Positions 32,279-41,336 of a stretch of DNA of 64,000 bases are shown piece after piece. The position numbers and the translations under genes were made by a program. The stretch is from NCBI GenBank assembly GCA_023511485.1, contig JAIMBH010000013.1, positions 1-64,000 on the forward strand, given 5' to 3'. Every line of letters begins with the position of its first letter. The first letter of the stretch is position 1. The notes under the pieces are model-generated. The model was given only the letters and a program-made list of their open reading frames with translations. It was not told the DNA's origin and searched no databases. Source of the stretch: Bacillota bacterium. GTDB taxonomy: Bacteria; Actinomycetota; Aquicultoria; Aquicultorales; Aquicultoraceae.

Positions 32279-32575
32279 CTAGTTTTTTGCCTCAAATTGC
32301 CAGTAACCTAGCCTCAGTCTTCTTGAGCCGTTATACTCGGTGATGCTTATGGTTGAATCAGCTGAGATTTCCAACGGCATCAGGTGCTCGATGATTTTTA
32401 GTAAATCTTTCTGGCTGGGTAACTCTACCTTTTTTGCCTGGTAGTCGAACTTACAGTTCTCAATACCAAGCCCAGAGAGCATTTTCTCAACGCTTAGTAC
32501 GCTCCAGGGGTTAGCCTTTCTTACACTCAAGCCTACTCCGCGTAAGACCCTTTCAAAAATAGCTTCCCTTGCCAT
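32279..32575 (-). CDS. Hypothetical 98-residue protein
   Basis: A small protein, MAREAIFERVLRGVGLSVRK at its start and RLRLGYWQFEAKN at its end. No membrane segment or known motif is seen; one cysteine. GGGGTGAG lies seven bases before the ATG at 32575 on the minus strand. It stands alone, facing the tRNA. I do not recognise the family. Confidence 0.6.
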   Translation of the reverse strand: MAREAIFERVLRGVGLSVRKANPWSVLSVEKMLSGLGIENCKFDYQAKKVELPSQKDLLKIIEHLMPLEISADSTISITEYNGSRRLRLGYWQFEAKN

Positions 32576-32587
32576 CTTAAATCTCAC

Positions 32588-33068
32588 CCCCGTAATGTCT
32601 TTAGAGTAAATTGCTTTTTCCGTAATTCTATTATCGTTAGTAAACTTTAAATAGTTAATAAAAACCTGGTAGGTGTACTAATTTAGCGGTAAATGGGTTT
32701 ATATAAAAGGTGAATGGTATATAAAAACGTCTGTACCGTACACCTTACCGTTTATCTTTGGGTTAGCGATTCAGGGCATTAAAAACTTTTTGAGTAGCTT
32801 ACCCGTATATAAGCATGCTAAAAAGAGAGGTAAAAGTCGGTACCAGCTAAACCGTGTGAAATGCAAGCGATATATCACCCAAAAGAATGAGAAAAAATTC
32901 ACATAACTTACGCTAATATTGTTAATATATCCTGTCGAATGGGTATAAACACTTACTGGGGAACTAAGCGTTAATCTCATCACGCCAAAAAGGGATGAGA
33001 TATGGGGCAAAATCAATATTTGATTTTGTAAACAGTGGGAGGAAAGTCTTTAAGAAAAGGGGTACAGA
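32588..33068 (+). promoter_or_regulatory. Long leader of the formate dehydrogenase operon with two inverted repeats
   Basis: 480 bases without a credible gene. Two inverted repeats stand near the coding start: ATCTCATC (32974-32981) with GATGAGAT (32994-33001), and CAAAATCAA (33008-33016) with TTGATTTTG (33020-33028). The second has the TTGAT half-sites of FNR-type operators, but turned outwards and only three bases apart, so it may instead be an RNA hairpin. Further up, GGTGTAC near 32671 and GTACACC near 32735 also form a pair. The GTG at 33069 has AAGGGG upstream. Confidence 0.5.
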
Positions 33069-36000
33069 GTGAATGCTAAGCTTACGAGAAGGGACTTCCT
33101 AAAAACAACGGGCGTAGTTTCAGCTGCTCTTCTTCTTGATCTGGGTTTTGATCTTACAGATGTTGAGGCAGCTACAGAAGAGCTAAAGATCAAGTACGCA
33201 AAAGAAACACCTACGATTTGTCCCTACTGCGGTGCCGGCTGCGGAATTGTTGTTCATACGCAGAATGGCAAAGTTATCAATACGCAGGGAGACGCCAACA
33301 ACCCAATCAACCAAGGCTCGCTATGCAGCAAGGGGTCCTCTCTTTTCCAAGTGGCTATCAATAAGCGGCGAATGACAAAGCCGCTTTACCGCGCTTCGGG
33401 CAGCGACAGATGGGAAGAGAAAGACTGGGAATGGGTTCTTGATCGAATTGCCCAGAATGTAAAGAAGACAAGAGATGCGAGCTTTATCGCCCAGGAGAAT
33501 GGGATCACAGTAAACCGTACTGATTCCATTGCTTCTATAGGTGGTGCAGCGCTCGACAACGAGGAATGTTATCTTCTCACAAAACTGATGCGTGGACTCG
33601 GTGTTACGTTTCTTGAACACCAGGCTCGCATATGACATTCGGCCACGGTGGCCGGTCTTGGCCCCTCGTTTGGCCGTGGTGCAATGACAAATCACTGGAT
33701 TGATCTAAAAAATACCGACTGTGCTTTAATAATTGGCAGCAATGCTGCAGAAAACCATCCGATGTCATTTAAGTGGCTGACGAAGGCAAGGGAGGAACGT
33801 GGTGCAAAAATAATCAGCGTCGACCCGCGTTTTACCAGAACGGCATCTAAGTCTGATTACTATGTATCAATTCGCCCTGGTACCGATATCGCTTTTATTG
33901 GTGGATTGATCAATTATATCCTGGAGAACAATCTTTACTGGAAAGACTATGTCGTTAACTATACAAATGCAGCCCTTATTGTAAATGATGGTTATACTTT
34001 TAACGACGGGCTCTTTAGTGGTTATGACGCGACAAATAAGAAATATGCCGTAGATACCTGGACTACCAAAAACGATCCCGATGGCAAGCCGCTAAAAGAC
34101 ACAACGCTACAGCACTCACGAACCGTCTTCCAGCTACTTAAAAAGCATTACTCGCGCTATGATGTTGATACCGTCTCAAAAATAACCGGTGCGCCAAAGG
34201 ATTCTTTTATTAAAGCAGCCAAAGCTTTTGCGGCAACTGGAAGGCCGGATAAATCGGGGACAGTACTCTATGCCATGGGTATTACCCAGCACACGGTTGG
34301 CTCCCAAAATGTCCGGGCACTCTCTATCCTGCAACTGCTTCTTGGAAATATAGGTTTGCCAGGTGGTGGAATAAACGCTCTTCGCGGCGAGTCTAATGTC
34401 CAGGGATCGACAGATATAGGCCTTCTAAGTCATCTGCTGACAGGATATCTTAACGCTCCTACCAATGAACCAGCTTATGCCAATCTAGCAGCCTATCTCG
34501 CAAAAGAGACTCCTAAAACCGGATACTGGTCGAACAAGCCCAAGTTCATGGTTAGCCTTCTCAAGGCATGGTGGGGAGATAATGCAACGGCAGCAAATGA
34601 GTTTGCTTACCAATATCTGCCAAAACGTGATGCTAAAACAAACTACACGCACATCGGCGTGTTTGAGGCACTATATGAGGGAAAAATCAAAGGCATGTTT
34701 TCTTTTGGTATGAATCCGGTAGTTGGTGGCCCAAATGCTAACAAGGAAGCTAAAGCTTTAGAGAAGCTTGACTGGCTAGTTGTAGCTGACCTCTGGGAGA
34801 CGGAGACTGCTGTGTTCTGGAAGCGTCCTGGTGCAGACCCAAGTAAAATCAACACGGAAGTATTCTTTCTGCCGGCAGCCTCTTCGATTGAGAAAGAGGG
34901 AACGATTTCAAACAGCGGTCGTTGGATACAGTATCGTTGGAAAGCAATCGATCCTATTGGTGAATCAAAAAGCGACCTGTGGATGATCGACCAGATTGCG
35001 AAGCGCGTTAAGAGGCTTTATGCAAACAGCAATAAGCCTCAGGATGAGCCTATCAAATATCTTACTTGGGGCTATGGTGTAAAAGAAGAGCCCGACGTCG
35101 AGAAAGTAGCCCTTGAGATGGGTGGCTATGAGGTTGCAACTAAAAAACCGATGGTGACATTTGGCGATCTGAAAGAAGACGGCTCCACCGCTTGTGGTGT
35201 CTGGATTTGGGGCGGAATCATGAAGGAAGGCAAGTATCTTGCCAAGCGGCGTGACACCAAAGACGAAAGCGGAATCGGGAGCTATCTTAACTGGTCTTTT
35301 GCCTGGCCAGTAAACCGCAGGATTCTCTACAACCGTACTACCGCAGATTTAAACGGAGTACCCTGGAGTGAGGATAAGAAAGTTATCTGGTGGGATCCGG
35401 CGGCAATCGACGCAAAGACAGGAAAGCCCGGAAAATGGGTTGGCAAAGACGTGCCTGATTTTAATGCGACACTTGCGCCAACTGATCCATCTGGAGGTGG
35501 TATAAAGCCATTCATCATGCAAGCAAATGGTCTCGGCGCCCTCTTTACCGATAAAATGAAAGAAGGGCCTTTCCCAGAGCACTATGAGCCGGCAGAGAGT
35601 CCGACTAAAAATCTTCTTAACAAGGTACAGCTAAATCCGGCGGTTAAAATTCCGGCCACCGCTATGAATAGCGTTGGCGATACAAAAAAGTATCCTTTTG
35701 TTGCTACAACATATCGGCTCTCTGAACATTGGCAGGCAGGTGCTATGACCAGAAATCTACCATGGCTTGCCGAGCTGATGCCGGCTATGTTTGTGGAGTT
35801 AAGCCCGAGTCTTGCTAAAGCCAAGGGCATTAGTAATGGGGATAAGGTAAAAGTCAGTTCAGCCCGTGGTGAGATACAGGCATATGCTCTTGTAACTGAG
35901 CGCGTGCAATCCCTAAAAGTTAATGGCGGAGAAGTAGAGGTAATTGGGATTCCCTGGCATTTTGGCTTTCAGGGTATTGCCATCGGCGACAGTGCTAACA

Positions 36001-36083
36001 GTTTGACTGCACATATAGGCGATGCCAATACCAGCATTCCTGAGTACAAGGCGTTTCTTGTTAACATAGAGAGGGTGAGCTAA
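33069..36083 (+). CDS. fdnG: Formate dehydrogenase-N-type catalytic subunit, selenoprotein (UGA-encoded Sec at residue 189)
   Basis: A 1004-residue molybdopterin or tungstopterin enzyme oxidising formate to CO2. It begins with a twin-arginine signal (RRDFLK at 7-12), so it is exported folded. A [4Fe-4S] cluster is bound by C51, C54, C58 and C86 (CPYCGAGC, LCSKGS). The TGA at 33633-33635 lies in the motif HQARI-Sec-HSATVAGLGPSFGRGAMTNHW, where formate dehydrogenases carry selenocysteine, and the frame stays open to 36083. Residues about 850-1004 form the cofactor-binding C-terminal domain. The next three genes supply the Fe-S subunit, membrane subunit and FdhE. Gene callers will split it into two at the UGA. 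Confidence 0.95.
33633..33663 (+). promoter_or_regulatory. Selenocysteine UGA codon and bSECIS-like hairpin
   Basis: After the TGA, GGCC (33650-33653) pairs with GGCC (33660-33663) around the loop GGTCTT, 18 bases after the codon. An alternative stem, CGGCC/GGCCG (33640-33654), overlaps it. A short stem with G at the first loop position within about 16-37 bases is what SelB recognises, and GGTCT is also found in the E. coli fdhF loop. Confidence 0.7.
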
Positions 36084-36084
36084 A

Positions 36085-36879
36085 GTGGCCGACCAAGCAA
36101 TTCTATATGATGCGTCTAAGTGCACTGGTTGTCGCGGATGCCAGGTTGCCTGTAAGCAATGGAATGGCCTTCCCGCAGATAAAACAGAGTTTTGGGGTAC
36201 TTATGAAAATCCCCGGACTCTAACCGGTAATACCTGGACCAAAATAAACTTCAGGGAAAAGCGTGAGAGCGGTCAGGTAAAGTTTCTCTTTGCTAAAGTA
36301 CAGTGCATGCATTGTGCTAATCCAAGCTGCGAGGCAGTTTGCGCTGCTGGCGCTGTGAAGAAGAGTATTTCTACAGGATTAGTTCAAATCGACCAGAACC
36401 GCTGTATCGGGTGTAAAAACTGTGTGGCTGCCTGCCCATTTGGTGCGGCTAACTTTTCGGAAGAAACCGGAACTTCAAGAAAATGCCGTGGGTGTCCGGA
36501 AAGGGTTGCAGCTGCTATGGAGCCGGCATGCGTCAGCACTTGCGTAACTGGGGCCTTGAGTTTTGGAGTGCGTTCCGAAATAATCAGCCAAGCTAAGGCA
36601 AGGCAAAGGGAACTTCAAGCTCAAGGTAAAAAGGCAGTAGTTTATGGAGAACACGAAGTAGGTGGCTTGCGCACGATATATGTCTTAGAGGATGAGCCGG
36701 AGGCTTACGGACTTCCAGGTAATCCACAGATTGCAACCGCAACTGTTGCTGCCACATGGGCTGGTGTTGGTGTGGCGGCTGGCCTTCTAGCCCTCATACC
36801 TTTTAAGAGCTTTTTTGAGGCGCGTGAGAGAGGCTTGAAAGAGGCGCATGCAAGAAGCATGAAAGGAGGGAAAGGTTAA
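36085..36879 (+). CDS. fdnH: Formate dehydrogenase iron-sulfur (beta) subunit
   Basis: A 264-residue ferredoxin-like subunit with four cysteine clusters: CTGCRGCQVACKQWN, CMHCANPSCEAVC, CIGCKNCVAACPFGA and CRGCPERVAAAMEPACVSTC. It carries electrons from the catalytic subunit to the membrane subunit. A C-terminal membrane helix (about 218-240) anchors it, as in FdnH. It starts with GTG directly after the fdnG stop. Confidence 0.93.
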   Translation: MADQAILYDASKCTGCRGCQVACKQWNGLPADKTEFWGTYENPRTLTGNTWTKINFREKRESGQVKFLFAKVQCMHCANPSCEAVCAAGAVKKSISTGLVQIDQNRCIGCKNCVAACPFGAANFSEETGTSRKCRGCPERVAAAMEPACVSTCVTGALSFGVRSEIISQAKARQRELQAQGKKAVVYGEHEVGGLRTIYVLEDEPEAYGLPGNPQIATATVAATWAGVGVAAGLLALIPFKSFFEARERGLKEAHARSMKGGKG

Positions 36880-37736
36880 TGTATCAAGTAAACTGGTCAT
36901 TAATCATCGCCCTGTACCTGTTTCTGGCTGGCGTCGCAGCCGCGGCTTTCTACAGCGGCGCATTAGCCGAAATCTATAGCGGTGGTAAGTACCGGCGTGT
37001 GGCCATGTGGGGCAATATTATTGCTTTGCCCCTGATTGTAGTCGGGCTTGCATTACTGGTAGTGGATTTAGGTAGACCCCTTTCATTCTGGAAGTTTATT
37101 TTAAACGAAAGCTTTCTGCCGATGTTCAACCCAAGCTCGGTAATGTCTTTGGGAACGTGGCTTCTGAGCGTCTTTTCCATTCTCCTTATTATTAACCTGG
37201 TGCTATTTTATGTGGACAAAGATTCCCTTCGTAGAGGTGTGTCTTATGTGACCATGATTTTCGGTGTGCTGGTTGCAGGCTATACTGGTGTTCTATTGAC
37301 GTCTACTTCGGCTACTCTTTGGCATGCAACACCATTTTTGGGAATGCTTTTCTTGTTCTCGGCCACTTCAACTGGCGTTGCTGTCCTTATGCTTGCAGTG
37401 AGGTTCAGAAACGATGCCGATGAGGAGCTTCTTCATCTGTTGGGTAAGGCTGATGCAAAGGTTATAGTCCTTGAAATACTTGCCTTTGTAGCGCTACTTG
37501 TTGGTTTAGCTATTTGGGCACCAAGTGCGCTGTGGACTATAGCTATTGGTAGCTACGCAGTTGCTTTCTGGCTAGGGATTGTAGTGGTTGGTCTTATAGC
37601 CCCTCTTGCTATTGAGTATAGCGCTGTAAGGAGTGGCAGGGTTTCGGCAAATTCAGCCTATCTCTCAGCTACGTTGGTTTTGGTTGGGGGATTCTTGATG
37701 AGGTATGTTATCCTGCTTGCCGGTCAGTCAGGATAA
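36879..37736 (+). CDS. NrfD/PsrC-type membrane subunit of formate dehydrogenase
   Basis: A 285-residue membrane protein with eight or so helices, starting YQVNWSLIIALYLFLAGVAAAAFYSG, typical of NrfD/PsrC proteins. It would pass electrons to menaquinone. It replaces the cytochrome b subunit (FdnI) of the E. coli enzyme. No heme-ligand pattern is visible. Its start overlaps the beta subunit stop by one base. Confidence 0.88.
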   Translation: MYQVNWSLIIALYLFLAGVAAAAFYSGALAEIYSGGKYRRVAMWGNIIALPLIVVGLALLVVDLGRPLSFWKFILNESFLPMFNPSSVMSLGTWLLSVFSILLIINLVLFYVDKDSLRRGVSYVTMIFGVLVAGYTGVLLTSTSATLWHATPFLGMLFLFSATSTGVAVLMLAVRFRNDADEELLHLLGKADAKVIVLEILAFVALLVGLAIWAPSALWTIAIGSYAVAFWLGIVVVGLIAPLAIEYSAVRSGRVSANSAYLSATLVLVGGFLMRYVILLAGQSG

Positions 37737-37754
37737 TAAGTAAAAGCAAAAGGG

Positions 37755-38531
37755 ATGCGGTCTATTATGTTGCAATGTCCAATCGAGCTTATAAGGCTTA
37801 CTAGCGAGGTCGGCGAACTGCAAAAAGACTATACTGGGGTGGCTGATCTTAAGCCACCCCAGGAAAGTTTGTATAAGGTCCATTTACAGGAAGGAGTGCC
37901 CTGGCTTAAGCTCTATTCCATTGATTTACCTAAAAGTGAGCTTTTAGCTTATTATGTCGAGTTAAAATCACTGCTTGCCAAGTACCCTCCTTTTAGCTTT
38001 CTTGGTGAGTTAGGCTTTGAGCAAATTTTGCCGTTCGCTTGCCGCTGCCTTAAAGGAGAGCTGAGTTCTATTAGAGAAGCTGCAGCTAAAATAGGGGCCA
38101 GCCCAGCCTCGCTTCAGTTTTTCTTGCAGGAGCTGTTGCGTCCATCCTTTAAAAGCTGGGCTGCATTTTTCCGCGATTACCTTAGCCAGGATGATTGGCG
38201 GCTTAGCATTTGCCCGGTTTGTGGGCATCTTCCGATTGGGGGAAGGCATGAAAAGAAAGAGGGTCACCGCTACTTGCTATGCTCCCATTGTGAAACAGAA
38301 TGGCGATTCAATAGGGTAACCTGCATCTCTTGCTACAATGACGACCATAAGACTCTGGGATATTTTACGGTGGAAGATGTGGGTAACTGGAGGGTAAGTT
38401 TTTGTCGGCAATGCAATTCTTATATCAAGGAAGTAATTGGCGATGAGCCAGCTAACATAATTGATTTTGAGCTGGCAATGCAGCTGGATATACTGGCTAA
38501 GAAAGAGGGTTTCGAACCGGTGAAAATGTAA
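37755..38531 (+). CDS. fdhE: Formate dehydrogenase accessory protein FdhE
   Basis: A 258-residue cytoplasmic protein with the FdhE zinc/iron-binding region: CPVCGHLPIGG, LLCSHCETEWRF, RVTCISCYND and SFCRQCNSYIKEV. FdhE is required to make exported formate dehydrogenase active and probably checks it before TAT export. It follows the structural genes, as is common. ATG 37755 is chosen; ATG 37767 is possible. Confidence 0.9.
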   Translation: MRSIMLQCPIELIRLTSEVGELQKDYTGVADLKPPQESLYKVHLQEGVPWLKLYSIDLPKSELLAYYVELKSLLAKYPPFSFLGELGFEQILPFACRCLKGELSSIREAAAKIGASPASLQFFLQELLRPSFKSWAAFFRDYLSQDDWRLSICPVCGHLPIGGRHEKKEGHRYLLCSHCETEWRFNRVTCISCYNDDHKTLGYFTVEDVGNWRVSFCRQCNSYIKEVIGDEPANIIDFELAMQLDILAKKEGFEPVKM

Positions 38532-38558
38532 ATTTATAGTTGCTCGTCTCCCGTAAGC

Positions 38559-38598
38559 AATAGGTGGGGCAAGGCCACATGGCCTTGCCCCACCTATT
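38559..38598 (+). terminator. Hairpin after the formate dehydrogenase operon
   Basis: Perfect 18-bp arms (AATAGGTGGGGCAAGGCC and complement) with the loop ACAT. Strong structure but no clear T run, so it may also protect the 3' end or act on the minus strand. Confidence 0.7.
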
Positions 38599-38760
38599 AT
38601 TAGTACTGCAGCTACCGAAGCTACAGTAAGTCAATTCATTGTTCGCAATTTCCTTGGTACTGCATAAGTAGTGTTTAATTAGTTTGGGTAATAAACTGCA
38701 AAAGGCATGTATGGTGGCAATAGCAAGAGTTATAGTTGTAGCGGTAGTAAGGAAATTGAT

Positions 38761-41124
38761 ATGAAGGGAACATCGTGGAAGAAGCAGCTTGAGCGTGTAA
38801 TTGATACTATCGCTGACGGAATTATTATCACCGATCAGGATGGTTATATTCTATATGCAAACTCCGCAAGCAAGAACATATTTGGTGTTAAGCAAGATGA
38901 ACTAATTGGTCGCAAGTATGATGATCCAACATTAGGGACCGCAATGTTAGATGGAAAACCGCTTTCGGGAGAAGATAATCCTTTTATGAGGGCCAAGAGC
39001 GCAACAAAGCCGGTTTACAATCTGGAACATGCCTACTACCGTCCTGATGGGTCTCAGATTATTGTATCGGTCAATGCATCACCGTTTTGCGATGGAGAAA
39101 AAAAGGTTGTGGGTGTGATTTTATCGATAAGAGATATCACCGATAGAAAAAAAATAGAGTATGAACTACAGGAGAAAACTAAAACCCTTAAAACCCTAAT
39201 TGACGCCTCACCACTAGCTGTTATTGCCCTTGATCTGAACTGGAACGTTACTATCTGGAACTCAGCTGCCGAACACATATTTGGATGGAGAGAAAGCGAA
39301 GTGCTTGGCAAACCGCAACCCTACATACCTAAAGATAAGATACCTGAGGCCCGCATGATTCGGAAGCGCATATTAAAGGGAGAATCCATTACGGGCCTTG
39401 AAGTTCAACGGTTTAGGCGGGATGGCACACCTATATATATCAGCATATGGGCAGCTCCAATGTACGGCCCAAAAAACCGTATTATCGGTGGGATATCCTT
39501 GGTTGCTGACATCACCAGGCAAAAACGCGAAGAAGAGGAGCGCATGCAGTTGACTAGGCGCATGCAGCTCCTATTAAACTCAACCGATGAAGGAATTTAC
39601 GCGATTGATACAGGAGGAAAAGTTACCTTATTTAATCGCTCTGCGTCAAAGATGACAGGTTATAAAGTAAAGGAGGCATTAGGCAAGCAATCCCATACTT
39701 TGATTCACTACAGCCGGGTTGATGGAGCGCCATACCCAGAAAACAAGTGCCCCATTATGCGCGCCCTTGCAACTGGAAAGGGTGTCCGGGTTGATAACGA
39801 AGTTTTCTGGCGAAAAGACGGCACATCTTTTCCGGTTGAGTATTCTGCTTATCCTATAATCGAAATGGGAAGTGTTCATGGGGTTGTTGTGGTGTTTATG
39901 GATATCACCGACCGGAAGCTGGAGGAAAGGCTTGATATCGCTCTAAATGAGGTGAACGCTGCCATAAACTCTACACTTAGCTTCAGCGAGATAATGAGAA
40001 GGGTTGTTGAGCAGGCTACCAGGGCTATAGGTTCTGAAACGGCGCTGATAGTACTGCATGAAAATGGTTCCTGGGTGCTAAGATATCTTTACGGCTTACC
40101 AGAAGACCATTTGGGCATACGGTTTACAGATAAAGATATCCCCTATATAAGGTTGGCTGTTAAAAGCACTAAACCGCTGGCCGTCAATGATGTTTATCGA
40201 GATAGCAGGATCAGCCAAGAGGTTTTAAGAAGATTTATTCTTCGTTCTATTTTAATAGTGCCGTTGATAATGAGGGGAAACGTAATTGGCATGCTTTCTT
40301 TCAATTACCACTCACATCTTCACAAATTTACAGATCACGAGGTTGACTTTGCGGTCAAACTCGGGGCATCTATTTCACTGGCGCTGGAAAATGCCAGGCT
40401 TTACGAGACAGAAAAGGATGTTTCAAATACACTACAATCTGCCGTTCTTACAGTTCCTGAAAAGGTAGAGGGGGTCAAATACGGGCATCTTTACCGAAGT
40501 GCGACAGAGTCCACCAAGGTTGGCGGGGACTTCTACGATATTTTTGAAGTTGAACATGGGAAGGTCGGCATTATAATCGGGGATGTTTCAGGCAAAGGAA
40601 TTAAGGCAGCAACGCTAACATCTCTAGTCAAAAACACAATTAAAGCATATGCATATGAGGATACTTCTTCGGCATCCATCATAAGGAAAACAAACGAGGT
40701 GGTTACTAGGGCAACCACCTCGGCCATGTTTGTAACCGTCTTCTTTGGATTGTTAGATATAAAGACCGGTGAATTGTCTTACTGCTCAGCCGGTCACCCC
40801 CCGGGTTTATTGAAAAGAAAAGCAGGAGCCATAGACCGCTTAGACACTTTTTCCCCTGCGATAGGGGCATTCCCGGGGTTAAATTTTATCGAGGACAGGG
40901 TCACCTTAAAAAAAGGCGATGTGCTTGTTCTTTATACCGATGGGGTTACCGAAGCAAGGTGCAACAGAGGGTTTTTTGGTGAAGAGAAACTCATCGAGGT
41001 AGTCGGAGCTCTCAGGCAAAAAAACATCAAGGAAATACCGGAGATAATCTTCTCTAAGATAATGGAGTGCACTGGGGGTAAACTTACCGATGATATAGCC
41101 CTTATCGCAGTTTCGCTCTCATAA
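38761..41124 (+). CDS. PAS-PAS-PAS-GAF-SpoIIE sensor serine phosphatase
   Basis: A 787-residue soluble sensor. Three PAS domains follow each other (from VIDTIADGIIITDQDGYI, SPLAVIALDLNWNVTIWN, and STDEGIYAIDTGGKVTLFN), then a GAF domain (about 405-560). The C-terminus is a SpoIIE-type PP2C phosphatase with VGGDFYDIFE, IIGDVSGKGIKAAT, LYTDGVTEARC and LTDDIALIAV. Such RsbU/RsbP-like proteins control anti-sigma-factor antagonists in response to redox, light or small molecules. No antagonist or anti-sigma gene of that kind is adjacent. ATG 38761 has AAGGA at the right distance; the frame opens upstream at 38707. Confidence 0.88.
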   Translation: MKGTSWKKQLERVIDTIADGIIITDQDGYILYANSASKNIFGVKQDELIGRKYDDPTLGTAMLDGKPLSGEDNPFMRAKSATKPVYNLEHAYYRPDGSQIIVSVNASPFCDGEKKVVGVILSIRDITDRKKIEYELQEKTKTLKTLIDASPLAVIALDLNWNVTIWNSAAEHIFGWRESEVLGKPQPYIPKDKIPEARMIRKRILKGESITGLEVQRFRRDGTPIYISIWAAPMYGPKNRIIGGISLVADITRQKREEEERMQLTRRMQLLLNSTDEGIYAIDTGGKVTLFNRSASKMTGYKVKEALGKQSHTLIHYSRVDGAPYPENKCPIMRALATGKGVRVDNEVFWRKDGTSFPVEYSAYPIIEMGSVHGVVVVFMDITDRKLEERLDIALNEVNAAINSTLSFSEIMRRVVEQATRAIGSETALIVLHENGSWVLRYLYGLPEDHLGIRFTDKDIPYIRLAVKSTKPLAVNDVYRDSRISQEVLRRFILRSILIVPLIMRGNVIGMLSFNYHSHLHKFTDHEVDFAVKLGASISLALENARLYETEKDVSNTLQSAVLTVPEKVEGVKYGHLYRSATESTKVGGDFYDIFEVEHGKVGIIIGDVSGKGIKAATLTSLVKNTIKAYAYEDTSSASIIRKTNEVVTRATTSAMFVTVFFGLLDIKTGELSYCSAGHPPGLLKRKAGAIDRLDTFSPAIGAFPGLNFIEDRVTLKKGDVLVLYTDGVTEARCNRGFFGEEKLIEVVGALRQKNIKEIPEIIFSKIMECTGGKLTDDIALIAVSLS

Positions 41125-41336
41125 GCATATTCACCATTGCTCATTCCTCAACAGCCATGTGAACTAAATAATAATACTAAGGGGCTAATAAACACTATAA
41201 ATTGGTATAGGATTCACCAATACCAGGGGTATATTATGGTTTGTAACATGACGATTACATATTAAAAGCGATATGTCGAAATATTAACTATATTTTGAAT
41301 AACTTTACGTGTTTAAAGACGTTCGGGGGGATGTAG

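Noticed and set aside
32771-33016. 81-codon minus-strand ORF in the formate dehydrogenase leader
   Set aside because: Aromatic, hydrophobic low-complexity reading of AT-rich DNA without a ribosome site; overlaps the structured leader.
33069-33635. Reading the formate dehydrogenase as two genes or as a pseudogene
   Set aside because: The UGA stands at the catalytic selenocysteine position and the frame continues unchanged for 815 codons.
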